Part shown: positions 18,499-28,283 of the stretch, in pieces
Numbering within the stretch: the stretch's first letter is position 1
Layout of the letters: every line of letters begins with the position of its first letter
Assembly: GCF_003073375.1 (NCBI RefSeq)
Contig: NZ_CP029002.1
Span: 1,288,001 to 1,352,000 of the forward strand
From: Lysinibacillus sp. 2017
GTDB lineage: Bacteria; Bacillota; Bacilli; Bacillales_A; Planococcaceae
Direction of reading: 5' to 3'
DNA: 64,000 nucleotides
The notes under the pieces: model-generated
The model's database searches: none
What the model was told of the DNA's origin: nothing
What the model saw: only the letters and a program-made list of their open reading frames with translations
Made by a program: the position numbers and the translations under genes

Positions 18499-19173
18499 AT
18501 GATGAAAAAAATTCAAATTGCAATTGATGGTCCAGCAGGTGCGGGGAAAAGTACAATTGCCAAAATTGTAGCAGAGGCACTCGCGTTTACTTACATTGAT
18601 ACAGGTGCAATGTATCGTGCCGTAACGTATAAAGCTATGAACGAAAACATACAATTACATGACGCAGCAGCTATCGAAGCGATGTTAAATAAAACGACGA
18701 TTACGTTGAAGCCTTCAGAGCAGGGTCAATTAGTATTTGTTGATGGAGAAGATGTGTCACAAGCCATTCGTTCAAACGAAGTGACAGCAAATGTTTCGCA
18801 AGTAGCAGCACATGCTAATATCCGTGAAATTTTAGTTGCTATGCAACAACAATTGGCGTCAAATGGTGGTGTTGTTATGGATGGACGAGATATCGCCACA
18901 CATGTATTAAAAGATGCAGAACTTAAAATTTTTATGTCGGCAACGGTTGAAGAACGTGCACAACGTCGCTTCTTAGACAATGAGCGCCGAGGTATTTCTT
19001 CTACTATCGAATCATTACAGCTAGATATTGCACGTCGCGATAAATTAGACAGCGAACGTGAAGCATCCCCGTTAATTCAAGCACAAGATGCGTTATTTTT
19101 AGATACGACGAATTTATCAATTGATGAAGCGGCAGAAGAAATTCTAAAATTAGCAAAAAGTAAAATGGCTTAA
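18499..19173 (+). CDS. cmk: Cytidylate kinase
   Basis: A 224-aa P-loop kinase that phosphorylates CMP and dCMP. The P-loop is DGPAGAGKST (about 10-19), the substrate-binding segment is DTGAMYRAVTYKA, and the LID region is DNERRGISSTIES. Full length for the family. It is followed closely by the S1-like protein gene, an ancient cmk-rpsA linkage. Two methionines start the frame; the first ATG at 18499 is given. Confidence 0.95.
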   Translation: MMKKIQIAIDGPAGAGKSTIAKIVAEALAFTYIDTGAMYRAVTYKAMNENIQLHDAAAIEAMLNKTTITLKPSEQGQLVFVDGEDVSQAIRSNEVTANVSQVAAHANIREILVAMQQQLASNGGVVMDGRDIATHVLKDAELKIFMSATVEERAQRRFLDNERRGISSTIESLQLDIARRDKLDSEREASPLIQAQDALFLDTTNLSIDEAAEEILKLAKSKMA

Positions 19174-19288
19174 TCCGAACTATTTACAATGATTTTTACG
19201 AAAATTTCTGAAAATAAAAGGATATATTTTGTTTTTATCGAACTTTTCGAATAAAATAATAAGTGGAATATGCGAAGGAGGGTTACAT

Positions 19289-20431
19289 ATGTCTGAAGAA
19301 ATGAATTTAGGGTCAAACCATCAATTTCAAGAAGGAGATATTGTGAAAGGTGTTGCTGCTCAGGTGGAAGATAAGGCAGTGACAGTTTCGATCGAGGGAG
19401 CACCATTTGACGGAATTATACCAATTAGCGAACTTTCAAGCTTACACATTGAAAAAGCATCTGATTTTGTCTCTGTAGGCGATCAATTAGAGCTAATGAT
19501 TACAAAAGTTGAAGAAGAAAATTTTGTCTTATCAAAACGCAAAGTGGATGCACTGCATGCATGGGATAAGCTAGAGGCGAAATTTGAATCTGGTGAAGTA
19601 TTCGAAGCTGAAGTAAAAGATGTTGTGAAAGGCGGACTTGTAGTAGATTTAGGAGTGCGCGGTTTCGTTCCAGCTTCACTTGTTGAAGATTATTTTGTAG
19701 AAAATTTTGATGATTATAATGGTAAAATTTTAAGCTTTAAAATTACAGAATTAGATAAAGAAAAAGGTCGTCTCATCTTGTCTCACCGAGCTGTATTAGA
19801 AGAAGAAAAAGCTTCTAAAAAGCAGCAAGCTATCGAATCGATTAGAGAAGGCGACATTATAGAAGGTACGGTACAACGTTTAGCAAAATTCGGTGCATTC
19901 ATCGACTTAGGTGGTGTAGACGGGTTAGTTCACATTTCACAAGTAGCACATGAACATGTGGATGATGTATCAACGGTGCTACAAGAAGGACAATCAGTGA
20001 CAGTTAAAGTACTTTCTGTCGATCCTGAAAATGAGCGTATATCGTTATCAATTAAAGATACATTAGAAGGACCTTGGACGAATATTGAGGAAAAGGCTTC
20101 TAAAGGCGCTGTATTAACAGGTGTTGTAAAACGTCTTGTGACATTCGGTGCATTTGTCGAAGTGTTCCCAGGTGTTGAAGGTCTTGTACACATTTCACAA
20201 ATTTCACATAAGCATGTGAATACACCACAAGAAGCACTTAAAGAAGGTCAAGAAGTTGAAGTGAAAGTGTTAGAAGTGAGCGGAGACGATAAACGCTTAG
20301 CTTTAAGCATTAAAGCACTTCTAGAAGCACCTGTTGATGATGAAGATTTCGATTATGAACTACCAGAAGAAAACTCAGGGTTCTCGTTCAGTGATGTTAT
20401 AGGTGATCAATTAAAGGGCTTTAAAAAATAA
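19289..20431 (+). CDS. ypfD: 30S ribosomal protein S1-like protein (YpfD)
   Basis: A 380-aa RNA-binding protein with four S1 motifs, at about residues 15-85, 100-170, 185-260 and 270-345, and an acidic C-terminal tail (DDEDFDYELPEE). The start is ATG 19289 with GAAGGAGGG 7 nt upstream; the open frame continues up to 19229 without a site. The four-motif form is shorter than the six-motif Gram-negative S1 and is the usual Bacillaceae type, of uncertain role in translation initiation. Confidence 0.92.
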   Translation: MSEEMNLGSNHQFQEGDIVKGVAAQVEDKAVTVSIEGAPFDGIIPISELSSLHIEKASDFVSVGDQLELMITKVEEENFVLSKRKVDALHAWDKLEAKFESGEVFEAEVKDVVKGGLVVDLGVRGFVPASLVEDYFVENFDDYNGKILSFKITELDKEKGRLILSHRAVLEEEKASKKQQAIESIREGDIIEGTVQRLAKFGAFIDLGGVDGLVHISQVAHEHVDDVSTVLQEGQSVTVKVLSVDPENERISLSIKDTLEGPWTNIEEKASKGAVLTGVVKRLVTFGAFVEVFPGVEGLVHISQISHKHVNTPQEALKEGQEVEVKVLEVSGDDKRLALSIKALLEAPVDDEDFDYELPEENSGFSFSDVIGDQLKGFKK

Positions 20432-20444
20432 TTATATTGTTCAT

Positions 20445-20485
20445 AACCGTTTTGTAAGCAATTTTGCTTATAAAGCGGTTTTTTG
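20445..20485 (+). terminator. Terminator after ypfD
   Basis: Arms AACCG-TTTTGTAAGCA and TGCTTATAAAG-CGGTT form a long imperfect stem ending in TTTTTTG. Confidence 0.7.
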
Positions 20486-20646
20486 TAGTGTACTGTTTTT
20501 GTAGAAGTAGGAAAATGGTATGTTGAAATCTAAATATGTTATTGGAATACTTTTATTAAACTAACGAGGCCGGTTACTTGAAATAAGGTTGTAACATTCT
20601 TCGGTATTCTTCGTTTTGTTATATGTCGGTTAAAAGGGGTGAGTAT

Positions 20647-21063
20647 GTGAAGGTTTTTATAAAATTAAATTCTGTTAGTGTGTTATATGCTTTGGCATTG
20701 TTTATTTCAATTGGACTCGTGATAAATGTATATCGCATTAGTAGCGTAACTGGATGGCATTTTGATGTAGTTATAATTGCGATTTTTGTGATTAGTTTAA
20801 TTGGATTGCTACTTTCAACAGTCTTAATTCTTTATATAATGAAAAAATGGAAGATAAGTAGAAAAACAAGTTATTGGTCAGTCATTATTTGGTTTCCTTA
20901 TTTCATCCTTTTTTACTGTAGCTTCACCTATTTGTATCCTCTTAATTCTGGTGAAACATGGTTTCCGATTTTTAATCTTCTGATATATGGTGTTATTCTT
21001 CTATATCCAATTTATATATATTTAGTTATTCTATTTGCTACCTCTACTGAAGAAGAACAGTAA
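20647..21063 (+). CDS. Hypothetical four-helix membrane protein (138 aa)
   Basis: Not recognised. GTG 20647 is preferred because AAAAGGGGTGA precedes it; an ATG at 20623 has no site. Hydrophobic helices lie near residues 10-30, 38-62, 77-97 and 104-130, with short basic loops (KKWKISRKTSYW). The C-terminus is acidic (TSTEEEQ). It lies in the accessory patch between ypfD and der, where B. subtilis carries different genes. No partner is evident. Confidence 0.6.
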   Translation: MKVFIKLNSVSVLYALALFISIGLVINVYRISSVTGWHFDVVIIAIFVISLIGLLLSTVLILYIMKKWKISRKTSYWSVIIWFPYFILFYCSFTYLYPLNSGETWFPIFNLLIYGVILLYPIYIYLVILFATSTEEEQ

Positions 21064-21071
21064 GTAATACC

Positions 21072-21101
21072 AACGCTCAGATTAAACTATTGAGCGTTTT
21101 T
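21072..21101 (+). terminator. Terminator after the 138-aa membrane protein gene
   Basis: An 8-bp stem AACGCTCA with TGAGCGTT followed by TTTTG, 10 bp past the stop. Confidence 0.7.
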
Positions 21102-21480
21102 GTTTGCCATTTATATTGCCGCCAATTAACTTTTAAAATTTAATGGGCTATTTTTTTTGGTATAGCAATGTTTTTGAGATTTTACTCACTAAATAAAGTT
21201 TGTATTAGAGAAACACACGATTATATTAGCTTGGATAATATGCACGATTTCATACAACAATACTAGTGTTGCAATATTCCCCAAAATCAGTTCAAACCAT
21301 TGCTACGCTTGAAATTTATCAAATGTTTATAAAATCGTGTATAAAGAATTTTCTGTTAAAAAACCCACAAACGTTGAATTTACAGCGTTTGTGGGTTTTT
21401 GTGACGTGACAAAACTTCGATTTAGGAACATTTATTTGTATGGAAATGAATAAGTTTTGATTCTCATTATATAAATCTAT
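21102..21480. other. Gene-free stretch in the accessory patch
   Basis: No coding frame with a binding site was seen. The only strong structure is the minus-strand terminator at 21359-21400. A pair of inverted ACACGATT/AATCGTGT segments (about 21215 and 21333) was noted without any assigned role. Confidence 0.4.
21359..21400 (-). terminator. Terminator downstream of the 142-aa membrane protein gene
   Basis: A 14-bp stem AAAACCCACAAACG with CGTTTGTGGGTTTT and a 12-nt loop, with T-runs on both sides. It resembles the tRNA-Val terminator at 995-1026 in sequence. Confidence 0.7.
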
Positions 21481-21909
21481 TTAATAAAAAGTCTTTTGAG
21501 TTTTCCTGAAATATGTTCTTAAAATCTCATCCATACCCCAGCCAATGAATGAGATAAGTGTGGCTGCAACTAAGAAATATAAGTCAAAGGAATTGAAATT
21601 CGTCAAAATAAACCTTGAATCAAGAATTAATATCAACAAGACTATAAAACTGGTGCTAAAAAATAAATGAACAACTAATGAAAAGAATACTCTTTTATTA
21701 CTGTCAAACCGATTGTTCATTTTATCCGAGAGAATTGATACAGGAATCCCAAATAAAAGGGTTACGGGAATTGCATAGATGCTAGTAAAGGCAATTAACG
21801 CAGGTAACTCCGTTAATGTACTCCCTTCTATAAACATAAAAACCAACCCAATAATAGGTACAGATATTATGGCTGTGCAAATAAATGCCAATAATTTTCG
21901 CTTAAACAC
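21481..21909 (-). CDS. Hypothetical membrane protein (142 aa)
   Basis: Not recognised. It starts at GTG 21909 with a strong AAAGGGGGG site. There are four predicted transmembrane helices (about 6-28, 37-61, 76-98 and 107-126), with a charged loop after the second (SDKMNNRFDSNKR) and a basic C-terminus. It is transcribed opposite to the flanking core genes and is probably a lineage-specific gene. Confidence 0.6.
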   Translation of the reverse strand: MFKRKLLAFICTAIISVPIIGLVFMFIEGSTLTELPALIAFTSIYAIPVTLLFGIPVSILSDKMNNRFDSNKRVFFSLVVHLFFSTSFIVLLILILDSRFILTNFNSFDLYFLVAATLISFIGWGMDEILRTYFRKTQKTFY

Positions 21910-22046
21910 TAAATCCCCCCTTTTAAGATACTTATCTCACTTAACTGTTGGATTGAACGCCCCCTAAGTGTCATTTGGGAACGTTATTTGAAATAAATAT
22001 TAATAAAATATACAAGATGTTACTCAGTTATTACGAACATAAATAA

Positions 22047-22496
22047 TTATATTTTTGTGTAAATAGTATATTCCTCTGGGTCAATAAAACCTAATTTGCT
22101 ACCTAGATTAATTGAAGCAATATTATCAATATCACAATCCCAACGAGGTTCAATATTATGCGAAATACAATATTCGATAAATCGTTCACCTATAATACTC
22201 GCTAACCCTTTTCCTCTGTAATTAGAGTCAGTTATTATATCTACTTCAGCATATTTTTGAGACTTAAAAATTGAAACTGCTTCACTAATAATTTTCTCTT
22301 TATCCATCACACAAAAACCTATTCCATTTTGAAGGAAATTTTCTGTAGAGTCCCAATATTCATTGTAATAAGGTGTATAGTGCTTTAATTTTTCATAAGA
22401 AAGTTCTTTAACTAAATAGTTTTCCACTCTTTTTTCATAAAGTTGTTTTTTTATTTGTATCGTACAAACGGGAACAATTAAAATTAGAATTAACAT
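22047..22496 (-). CDS. GNAT-family N-acetyltransferase, N-terminally shortened
   Basis: The C-terminal 100 residues are a clear GNAT domain: GIGFCVMDKEKIISEA, then AEVDIITDSNYRGKGLASII (acetyl-CoA loop RGKGLA), then WDCDIDNIASINLGSKLGF. Compared with the larger GNAT_acetyltran proteins it recalls, about 90-100 N-terminal residues are replaced by a short hydrophobic stretch. The ATG at 22496 has no binding site. An in-frame CTG at 22515-22517 sits 6 nt after a good GGGAGG, so translation may begin there. It could be a truncated relic or a membrane-tethered form. The substrate is unknown. Confidence 0.55.
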   Translation of the reverse strand: MLILILIVPVCTIQIKKQLYEKRVENYLVKELSYEKLKHYTPYYNEYWDSTENFLQNGIGFCVMDKEKIISEAVSIFKSQKYAEVDIITDSNYRGKGLASIIGERFIEYCISHNIEPRWDCDIDNIASINLGSKLGFIDPEEYTIYTKI

Positions 22497-22517
22497 AATT
22501 ATGATTAGTCTTTTCAG

Positions 22518-22848
22518 TTACACCCTCCCATACACCCTCCTAAAAAACTACACATAAATGATTTGTTATACAATAATTTCTATGTATATACTTATATTCC
22601 TTCAAAAAGAACAAAGAATACCCTTTATCTAAAATAGTGAGAAATTCATTTTAAAAAAAGTTAGATGAGTTATGCTTTGGTTGATCGAATCTTAACTGTA
22701 CTACTAAAAGAAGTGTGTAAGTTATAAAAATTGTCCATTTCAAAATGAATCCGCACAATAAATGCATTTTGAATGTTGTGAAAAAATGATATAATAAACA
22801 AATTCGTGTATAATACAGAATATTAGAGTTTGGAAGGATGAAGTACAG
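22518..22848. other. Intergenic stretch before der
   Basis: No gene seen. It holds the binding site of the GNAT gene (minus strand), an AT-rich spacer, a 9-bp inverted repeat (TTCAAAATG at 22739, CATTTTGAA at 22765) and the der promoter. Confidence 0.5.
22767..22795 (+). promoter_or_regulatory. Probable sigma-A promoter of der
   Basis: TTTTGA, 17 bp, TATAAT. The -35 lies in the right arm of the inverted repeat 22739-22773, which could be an operator. Confidence 0.55.
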
Positions 22849-24159
22849 ATGACAAAACCAGTAATCGCCATCGTAGGACGTCCGAACGTAGGTAAATCGA
22901 CGATCTTTAACCGCATCGTTGGAGAACGTGTATCAATCGTGGAAGATATTCCAGGTGTAACACGTGACCGTATTTATAGTTCGGCTGATTGGCTAGCACA
23001 TGAATTTAATATCATCGATACAGGTGGTATTGAGATAGGCGATGAGCCATTTTTAGAGCAAATTCGTCAACAAGCAGAAATCGCAATTGACGAAGCAGAC
23101 GTTATCATTTTCATGACAAATGGTCGTGAAGGCGTAACAGCTGCTGATGAACAAGTAGCAAAAATTTTATATAAAACAAAAAAACCAGTCGTATTAGCAG
23201 TTAACAAAATTGATAACCCAGATATGCGTCACATGCTTTACGATTTCTATACATTAGGATTCGGCGAGCCTTGGCCAATTTCAGGTTCACACGGTTTAGG
23301 GTTAGGGGATTTACTAGACGAGTGTGCAAAACACTTCCCAGAACCAAATGAAGAACAATACAGTGAAGATACGATTAAATTCTCACTTATTGGTCGTCCA
23401 AACGTTGGGAAATCATCACTTGTGAATGCTTTCTTAGGTGAGGAACGCGTAATCGTAAGTGAAATTCAAGGGACAACACGTGATGCGATTGATACGCCGT
23501 ATTCATATGATGATCATGATTATGTCATCATTGATACAGCGGGTATGCGTAAAAAAGGGAAAGTATACGAATCGACAGAGAAATACTCTGTTCTACGTGC
23601 ACTACGAGCAATTGAACGTTCAGATGTTGTTTTAGTTGTAATGAATGCTGAAGAAGGTATTCAAGAACAAGATAAAAAAATTGCCGGCTATGCACATGAA
23701 GCTGGTAAAGCAGTTATTATCGTAATTAATAAATGGGATGCTCTTGAAAAAGATGACAAAACGATGAACCGTTATACGGAACAAATTCGTGAACACTTCT
23801 TATTCTTAGATTACGCACCAATCGTTTACGTATCAGCGAAAACGAAACAACGTGTATTAAGCTTACTACCTGTTATTCGACGTGTAAGTGAAAATCATGC
23901 GATGCGTATCAAATCTTCAATCTTAAATGAATTAATTGAAGATGCAGTTGCACGTAACCCAGCGCCAACTGATAAAGGGCGTCGTTTACGTATTTACTAC
24001 GCAACACAGGTGGCAATTAAACCGCCAACATTTGTTGTGTTCGTAAATGAACCTGAAATGATGCACTTCTCATATGAACGTTTCTTAGAAAACCGTATTC
24101 GTGATACGTTTGATTTCGAAGGTACGCCAATTCGTTTAATTACACGTGCACGTGACTAA
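22849..24159 (+). CDS. der: Ribosome biogenesis GTPase Der (EngA)
   Basis: A 436-aa protein with two tandem GTPase domains, each with a P-loop (GRPNVGKST near residue 9; GRPNVGKSS near 183) and G3/G4 motifs (DTGG and NKID; DTAG and NKWD). A C-terminal KH-like domain follows (about 350-436). It acts in 50S subunit maturation. The GGAAGGATG site precedes the ATG at 22849. It is followed by gpsA as in B. subtilis, with a terminator between. Confidence 0.96.
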   Translation: MTKPVIAIVGRPNVGKSTIFNRIVGERVSIVEDIPGVTRDRIYSSADWLAHEFNIIDTGGIEIGDEPFLEQIRQQAEIAIDEADVIIFMTNGREGVTAADEQVAKILYKTKKPVVLAVNKIDNPDMRHMLYDFYTLGFGEPWPISGSHGLGLGDLLDECAKHFPEPNEEQYSEDTIKFSLIGRPNVGKSSLVNAFLGEERVIVSEIQGTTRDAIDTPYSYDDHDYVIIDTAGMRKKGKVYESTEKYSVLRALRAIERSDVVLVVMNAEEGIQEQDKKIAGYAHEAGKAVIIVINKWDALEKDDKTMNRYTEQIREHFLFLDYAPIVYVSAKTKQRVLSLLPVIRRVSENHAMRIKSSILNELIEDAVARNPAPTDKGRRLRIYYATQVAIKPPTFVVFVNEPEMMHFSYERFLENRIRDTFDFEGTPIRLITRARD

Positions 24160-24172
24160 TCAAATAAAATTA

Positions 24173-24204
24173 GCGCTAGTTTATGAAAATGAACTAGCGT
24201 TTTT
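24173..24204 (+). terminator. Terminator after der
   Basis: A stem CGCTAGTT with AACTAGCG and a 10-nt loop, then TTTTTG. Confidence 0.75.
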
Positions 24205-24279
24205 GTTCAATCAGGGAGAATTTGACTTGAAGTAAGGAAATCGAATAAAAAAACTTTAAGTGAAATTGGGGGTTATATT

Positions 24280-25293
24280 ATGGAAAAAGTAGTAGTGTTA
24301 GGTGCAGGTTCTTGGGGGACTGCATTAGCCATTGTGTTAGCTGAAAACGGGCATGATACATTAATTTGGTCACACCGTGCAGATCAAGCTGCTGAGATTA
24401 ACAATCAGCATACCAATAAAAAGTATTTACCAAATACAGTGTTACCAGAATCACTAAAAGCAACAAGTGATTTACAACAGGCAGCGCAACATGCGACAAC
24501 GCTTGTGATGGCGGTGCCAACAAAAGGTATTCGTGAAGTATGTACAAATATTTCAACATTTATAAAAGAGAAAATATTATTTGTCCATGTATCAAAAGGG
24601 ATTGAACCTGACTCATTAATGCGTATTTCGGAATTAATGATAGAAAGCTTAGACGAAAAGGTAGTCAGTGATATTGTTGTATTATCAGGCCCTTCTCACG
24701 CAGAAGAAGTAGTATTACATCACCCAACCACGATTACTGCTGCAAGTAAAAATCTAGCGGCGGCTGAAAAAGTGCAAGATTTATTTATGAACCACTATTT
24801 CCGTATTTACACAAATGATGATGTAATCGGTGTTGAAATCGGTGGTGCTTTAAAAAATGTTATTGCACTTGCTGCAGGGATTACAGACGGCTTAAACTAC
24901 GGTGACAATGCAAAAGCTGCATTAATAACACGTGGTTTAGCTGAAATTACACGACTTGGCGTGAAAATGGGTGGAAATCCATTTACATTCGCAGGGCTAA
25001 CAGGTATGGGTGACTTAATCGTCACATGTACAAGTGTACATTCACGTAACTGGAGAGCAGGTAATCTACTTGGAAAAGGCATGAAGCTAGAACAAGTTCT
25101 AGATGAAATGGGTATGGTTGTTGAAGGTGTACGTACAACGAAGGCGGCTTTCCAACTAGCTCAAAAATATAAAGTGCCAATGCCGATTACTTCTGCATTA
25201 TATGAAGTGTTGTTTGATCAAAAAGAACCAAAAGCAGCAGTTGATGAACTGATGGTTCGAATGAAAAAAAGAGAAATCGATGAATTAAGCTAA
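24280..25293 (+). CDS. gpsA: Glycerol-3-phosphate dehydrogenase [NAD(P)+]
   Basis: A 337-aa soluble enzyme that makes sn-glycerol-3-phosphate from dihydroxyacetone phosphate for phospholipid synthesis. The Rossmann motif [10 protein letters not shown] is at 8-17. The catalytic lysine region is [18 protein letters not shown], and the C-terminal substrate block [16 protein letters not shown] is present. Full family length. It is preceded by a GGGGG site and followed by its own terminator. Confidence 0.96.
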   Translation: MEKVVVLGAGSWGTALAIVLAENGHDTLIWSHRADQAAEINNQHTNKKYLPNTVLPESLKATSDLQQAAQHATTLVMAVPTKGIREVCTNISTFIKEKILFVHVSKGIEPDSLMRISELMIESLDEKVVSDIVVLSGPSHAEEVVLHHPTTITAASKNLAAAEKVQDLFMNHYFRIYTNDDVIGVEIGGALKNVIALAAGITDGLNYGDNAKAALITRGLAEITRLGVKMGGNPFTFAGLTGMGDLIVTCTSVHSRNWRAGNLLGKGMKLEQVLDEMGMVVEGVRTTKAAFQLAQKYKVPMPITSALYEVLFDQKEPKAAVDELMVRMKKREIDELS

Positions 25294-25363
25294 TTGATAT
25301 TCTCTTACTTTATTGTAAAAAGTAGAAAAGTGAGCGAAAAATTTAATAAATTGTCACAATTAG

Positions 25364-25395
25364 GGAGGTATCTGAGTATACCTCCTATTTTTTTT
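25364..25395 (+). terminator. Terminator after gpsA
   Basis: An 8-bp stem GGAGGTAT with ATACCTCC and 6-nt loop, followed by TATTTTTTTT. Confidence 0.75.
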
Positions 25396-25460
25396 GAAAT
25401 GGAAAGGCTATAATTATTAGCGGAATAGAAGTGGAAAATAAAAGAAAGGCGGTCTTACCA

Positions 25461-25730
25461 TTGCAACACTTTATGCAAGCAACGAACCCTGCATCATATA
25501 TGGTATTAGCATCTAATCGTGGTCCTTTAGCGAGTTTGCACGCGCTAGATGTTATGTGGGTTTCGTTTTATTCGATAGGCTTACTATTTGCTTCCTTAAT
25601 ACTTATTTCTGCCATCCGAAAATGGATACATAACGCTGTCTTAGCCTTTATTCTTCGATTAATTGCTTATGGAATTTTTTTAATAGGAACTTTTTTAATG
25701 GTACTCGTAATACTTACGTGGCCAAACTAG
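25461..25730 (+). CDS. yphE: DUF2768 small membrane protein (YphE-like)
   Basis: An 89-aa protein if started at TTG 25461, which has AAGGCGG 8 nt upstream; the frame is open back to GTG 25431. Two hydrophobic helices (about 35-55 and 62-87) make up the DUF2768 core beginning MWVSFYSIG. The first 30 residues are unusual for the family and the true start may be later. Position gpsA-yphE-yphF-spoIVA equals B. subtilis. The function is unknown; it is possibly sporulation-linked by context. Confidence 0.7.
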   Translation: MQHFMQATNPASYMVLASNRGPLASLHALDVMWVSFYSIGLLFASLILISAIRKWIHNAVLAFILRLIAYGIFLIGTFLMVLVILTWPN

Positions 25731-25748
25731 TATTGGAGGAATAAAGAA

Positions 25749-26471
25749 ATGAAATGGTCTAAACTATTTGTGCTCTTATCTCTCGTGGTCATGGTGCTAG
25801 CTGGCTGTGGTTCGGCGACAAACTTTGATCAATCAACCTTTGGGCCAGATGTAGATATGCTAGCGGGTGTTCAACGCGCTGTGAATGAATACCGTGAAGA
25901 TACGGGCGTACTTCCAATCAAAACAAGAGATCAAGACACAGATATTTTCATTAAATACTTAATTGATTTTGACAAGCTTGTGCCAAAATATATTGGCTCG
26001 CCACCAGCGAACTCTTATGAAAAAGGCGGTATTTTCCAATATATGATTTGGGATCCAGAAGAAAATCCGACTGTAAAACTTGTCGATTTACGTACACCAG
26101 AGCGTATCCGTGAAATTAATATTCGATTTTCAGGTACAAAATATCCGCAATTCAAAGATAAAGTCGTAGAACATGTTTATACAATCAATTACAAAAATAT
26201 TGGCTATAAACAAGATGTCACGGTTCAAAGTCCATATTCAAATACGCAATTGCCGTTAGTTGTTACATCGGAAGGGGATTTATATGTCGATTACTCGATC
26301 GATTTAAACAACTATATGAAAGAAAATGATATTACAGCAACACCTGGTGATGATATTCGCGAAATTTTAATCGATGCATACCCAATTGTTCCAGCGTATT
26401 CACTGCCTTACACAGTTGATGAAAACAATGAACCGGTTATTATGTACGACCCGATCAATAAAGAAAAGTAA
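25749..26471 (+). CDS. yphF: YphF-like lipoprotein
   Basis: A 240-aa protein with a lipoprotein signal peptide ending in the lipobox LAGC (Cys20), so it is anchored on the outer face of the membrane. The mature part is soluble, starts with a helical segment (DMLAGVQRAVNEYREDTGVL) and has no recognised enzyme motif. It starts 18 bp after the yphE stop with a GGAGG site, so the two are cotranscribed. In B. subtilis the equivalent sits before spoIVA. The role is unknown. Confidence 0.8.
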   Translation: MKWSKLFVLLSLVVMVLAGCGSATNFDQSTFGPDVDMLAGVQRAVNEYREDTGVLPIKTRDQDTDIFIKYLIDFDKLVPKYIGSPPANSYEKGGIFQYMIWDPEENPTVKLVDLRTPERIREINIRFSGTKYPQFKDKVVEHVYTINYKNIGYKQDVTVQSPYSNTQLPLVVTSEGDLYVDYSIDLNNYMKENDITATPGDDIREILIDAYPIVPAYSLPYTVDENNEPVIMYDPINKEK

Positions 26472-26478
26472 TGAATGT

Positions 26479-26509
26479 ATCCCGCACAGCTAATTGTGTG
26501 GGATTTTTT
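26479..26509 (+). terminator. Terminator after yphF
   Basis: A 10-bp stem ATCCCGCACA with TGTGTGGGAT (one G-U) and 6-nt loop, then TTTTT. Confidence 0.8.
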
Positions 26510-26611
26510 CATATAATAAGGAATTATTACATAAAGTGTTGTTGATAGTGCTTATTGTGCAACTTCAAATGGGAGATCGATTGTTTGGATAAATAGTTCA
26601 AAGGAGGAAAA

Positions 26612-28093
26612 GTGATAAGCGAGCAAATTTTTCAGCAATTAGCTGAACGGACGAATGGTGATATTTATATCGGTGTTGTTGGACCAGTACGAGTTGGGAA
26701 GTCTACTTTTGTCAAAAAGGTCATGGAGAGTATTGTGTTACCGAATATTACAAATCCAGAAGATAAGATGCGGGCAATGGACGAGTTGCCACAGAGCTCA
26801 CCTGGACCTGTTATTATGACATCTGAGCCAAAGTTTGTCCCTGCACAAGGAACGACAATAGCGATTGGAGAGAATTCGATTCCATTTCGTATTCGACTAG
26901 TGGATTGTGTCGGATATGTCATCGAGGGTGCAAAAGGTTATGAAGATGAAAATGGACCGAAATATGTTCATACACCATGGCACACAGAACCTATTGCTTT
27001 CGAGGAAGCAGCGAAAATAGGGACGGATAAAGTTATCCGTGATCATGCGAATATTGGAATAGTGGTAACAACAGATGGAACAGTAAATGGGATAAAGCGG
27101 TCTGCTGCCCAAAAAGCGGAACAGCAAATTATTGAGCAACTAACTGAAATCGGCAAACCTTTTGTTGTCGTATTGAATAGTGCCACACCAAATACACATG
27201 AAACAATGACATTAAGACAAACGCTAACAGAACAATATGATGCACCTGTTATTGTCACGTCAATCGATACATTACAGCCGTTAGATGTCGCTGCTATATT
27301 GCAAGAGGCATTATTTGAATTCCAAGTAAATCAAATTGAAGTGGAAAAACCAGATTGGCTTGAAGTGCTTGGTGATCATCATGAACTCAATGAAACAATC
27401 GCTTTTGCAGTTAGTCAAATCCAAAATGATGTTATGAAAATTCGAGATGTCGAAAATGCGAGTATTATTTTACAAGACATTGATTTTGTTGAAAGCTGTC
27501 ATGTCGAAAATATCGATGCAGGTCAGGGCATTGCAACTTTACGTCTTACGGTAAATAGCGAAATGTATAAAAAGGTTTGTGAGCAGTGGTTAGAAAAGCC
27601 AGTTGATTCCAAAAAGGATTGGTTACTCTTTATTAAAGAAGCGTCAGAAGCAAAAGCGGCACACAGTCGTTTCAGCGAAGCCATTCAACAAGCCAAAGAA
27701 GATGGTTACGGGGTGACATTACCTGCAATGCAAGAGTTTTCACCGAGCGAACCAGAGTTAATTCAGCAAAATAATTTTTATGGTGTGCGAATGAAAGCGT
27801 CAGCCCCTTCTTATCATATTATTCGCATAGATATGGAAGCAGAATTTTCGCCATTAATCGGCTCGGAATTTCATAGTCAGCATTTATTGAAAGATTTGCA
27901 ACACGCATATGATCATGATCGACAAGCATTATGGGGGACACAAGTGTTTGGGACACCATTACATGAAGTTTTAACAGAAAGTATTCGCTATAAAATGAAA
28001 GCTGTGCCAACAGGTGCGAAAAATCGTATGCGTTTAATGCTCGAACGGATGATTAATGAAGGCGAGAGAGGTCTCATTACATTTATACTTTAA
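26612..28093 (+). CDS. spoIVA: Stage IV sporulation protein A (SpoIVA)
   Basis: A 493-aa morphogenetic ATPase that polymerises on the forespore surface as the base of the spore coat. The P-loop GPVRVGKST is at 24-32. The N-terminal GTPase-like domain (about 1-240) continues with DCVGY and the sensor threonine region TTDGT. The middle and C-terminal domains (about 240-493) end in ERGLITFIL, the conserved tail that contacts SpoVM. The start is GTG 26612 after AAAGGAGG. Monocistronic. Confidence 0.96.
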   Translation: MISEQIFQQLAERTNGDIYIGVVGPVRVGKSTFVKKVMESIVLPNITNPEDKMRAMDELPQSSPGPVIMTSEPKFVPAQGTTIAIGENSIPFRIRLVDCVGYVIEGAKGYEDENGPKYVHTPWHTEPIAFEEAAKIGTDKVIRDHANIGIVVTTDGTVNGIKRSAAQKAEQQIIEQLTEIGKPFVVVLNSATPNTHETMTLRQTLTEQYDAPVIVTSIDTLQPLDVAAILQEALFEFQVNQIEVEKPDWLEVLGDHHELNETIAFAVSQIQNDVMKIRDVENASIILQDIDFVESCHVENIDAGQGIATLRLTVNSEMYKKVCEQWLEKPVDSKKDWLLFIKEASEAKAAHSRFSEAIQQAKEDGYGVTLPAMQEFSPSEPELIQQNNFYGVRMKASAPSYHIIRIDMEAEFSPLIGSEFHSQHLLKDLQHAYDHDRQALWGTQVFGTPLHEVLTESIRYKMKAVPTGAKNRMRLMLERMINEGERGLITFIL

Positions 28094-28283
28094 AAAAATT
28101 GGCCATATACAAATGCAGTAGAACCCTACATTTTTAGGTGTTTAGTCACGTAAATATGATTTTTTTGTAAAAAAAGCAAAAATATCAGCAAAACATGAAT
28201 GAATTCAGTTGCGTAGGGGTTTTCAGTGTGTTACTCTTTTTACAGGATTTAGATTCATGACCCTTTGAGAGGAGGTGGATGGT

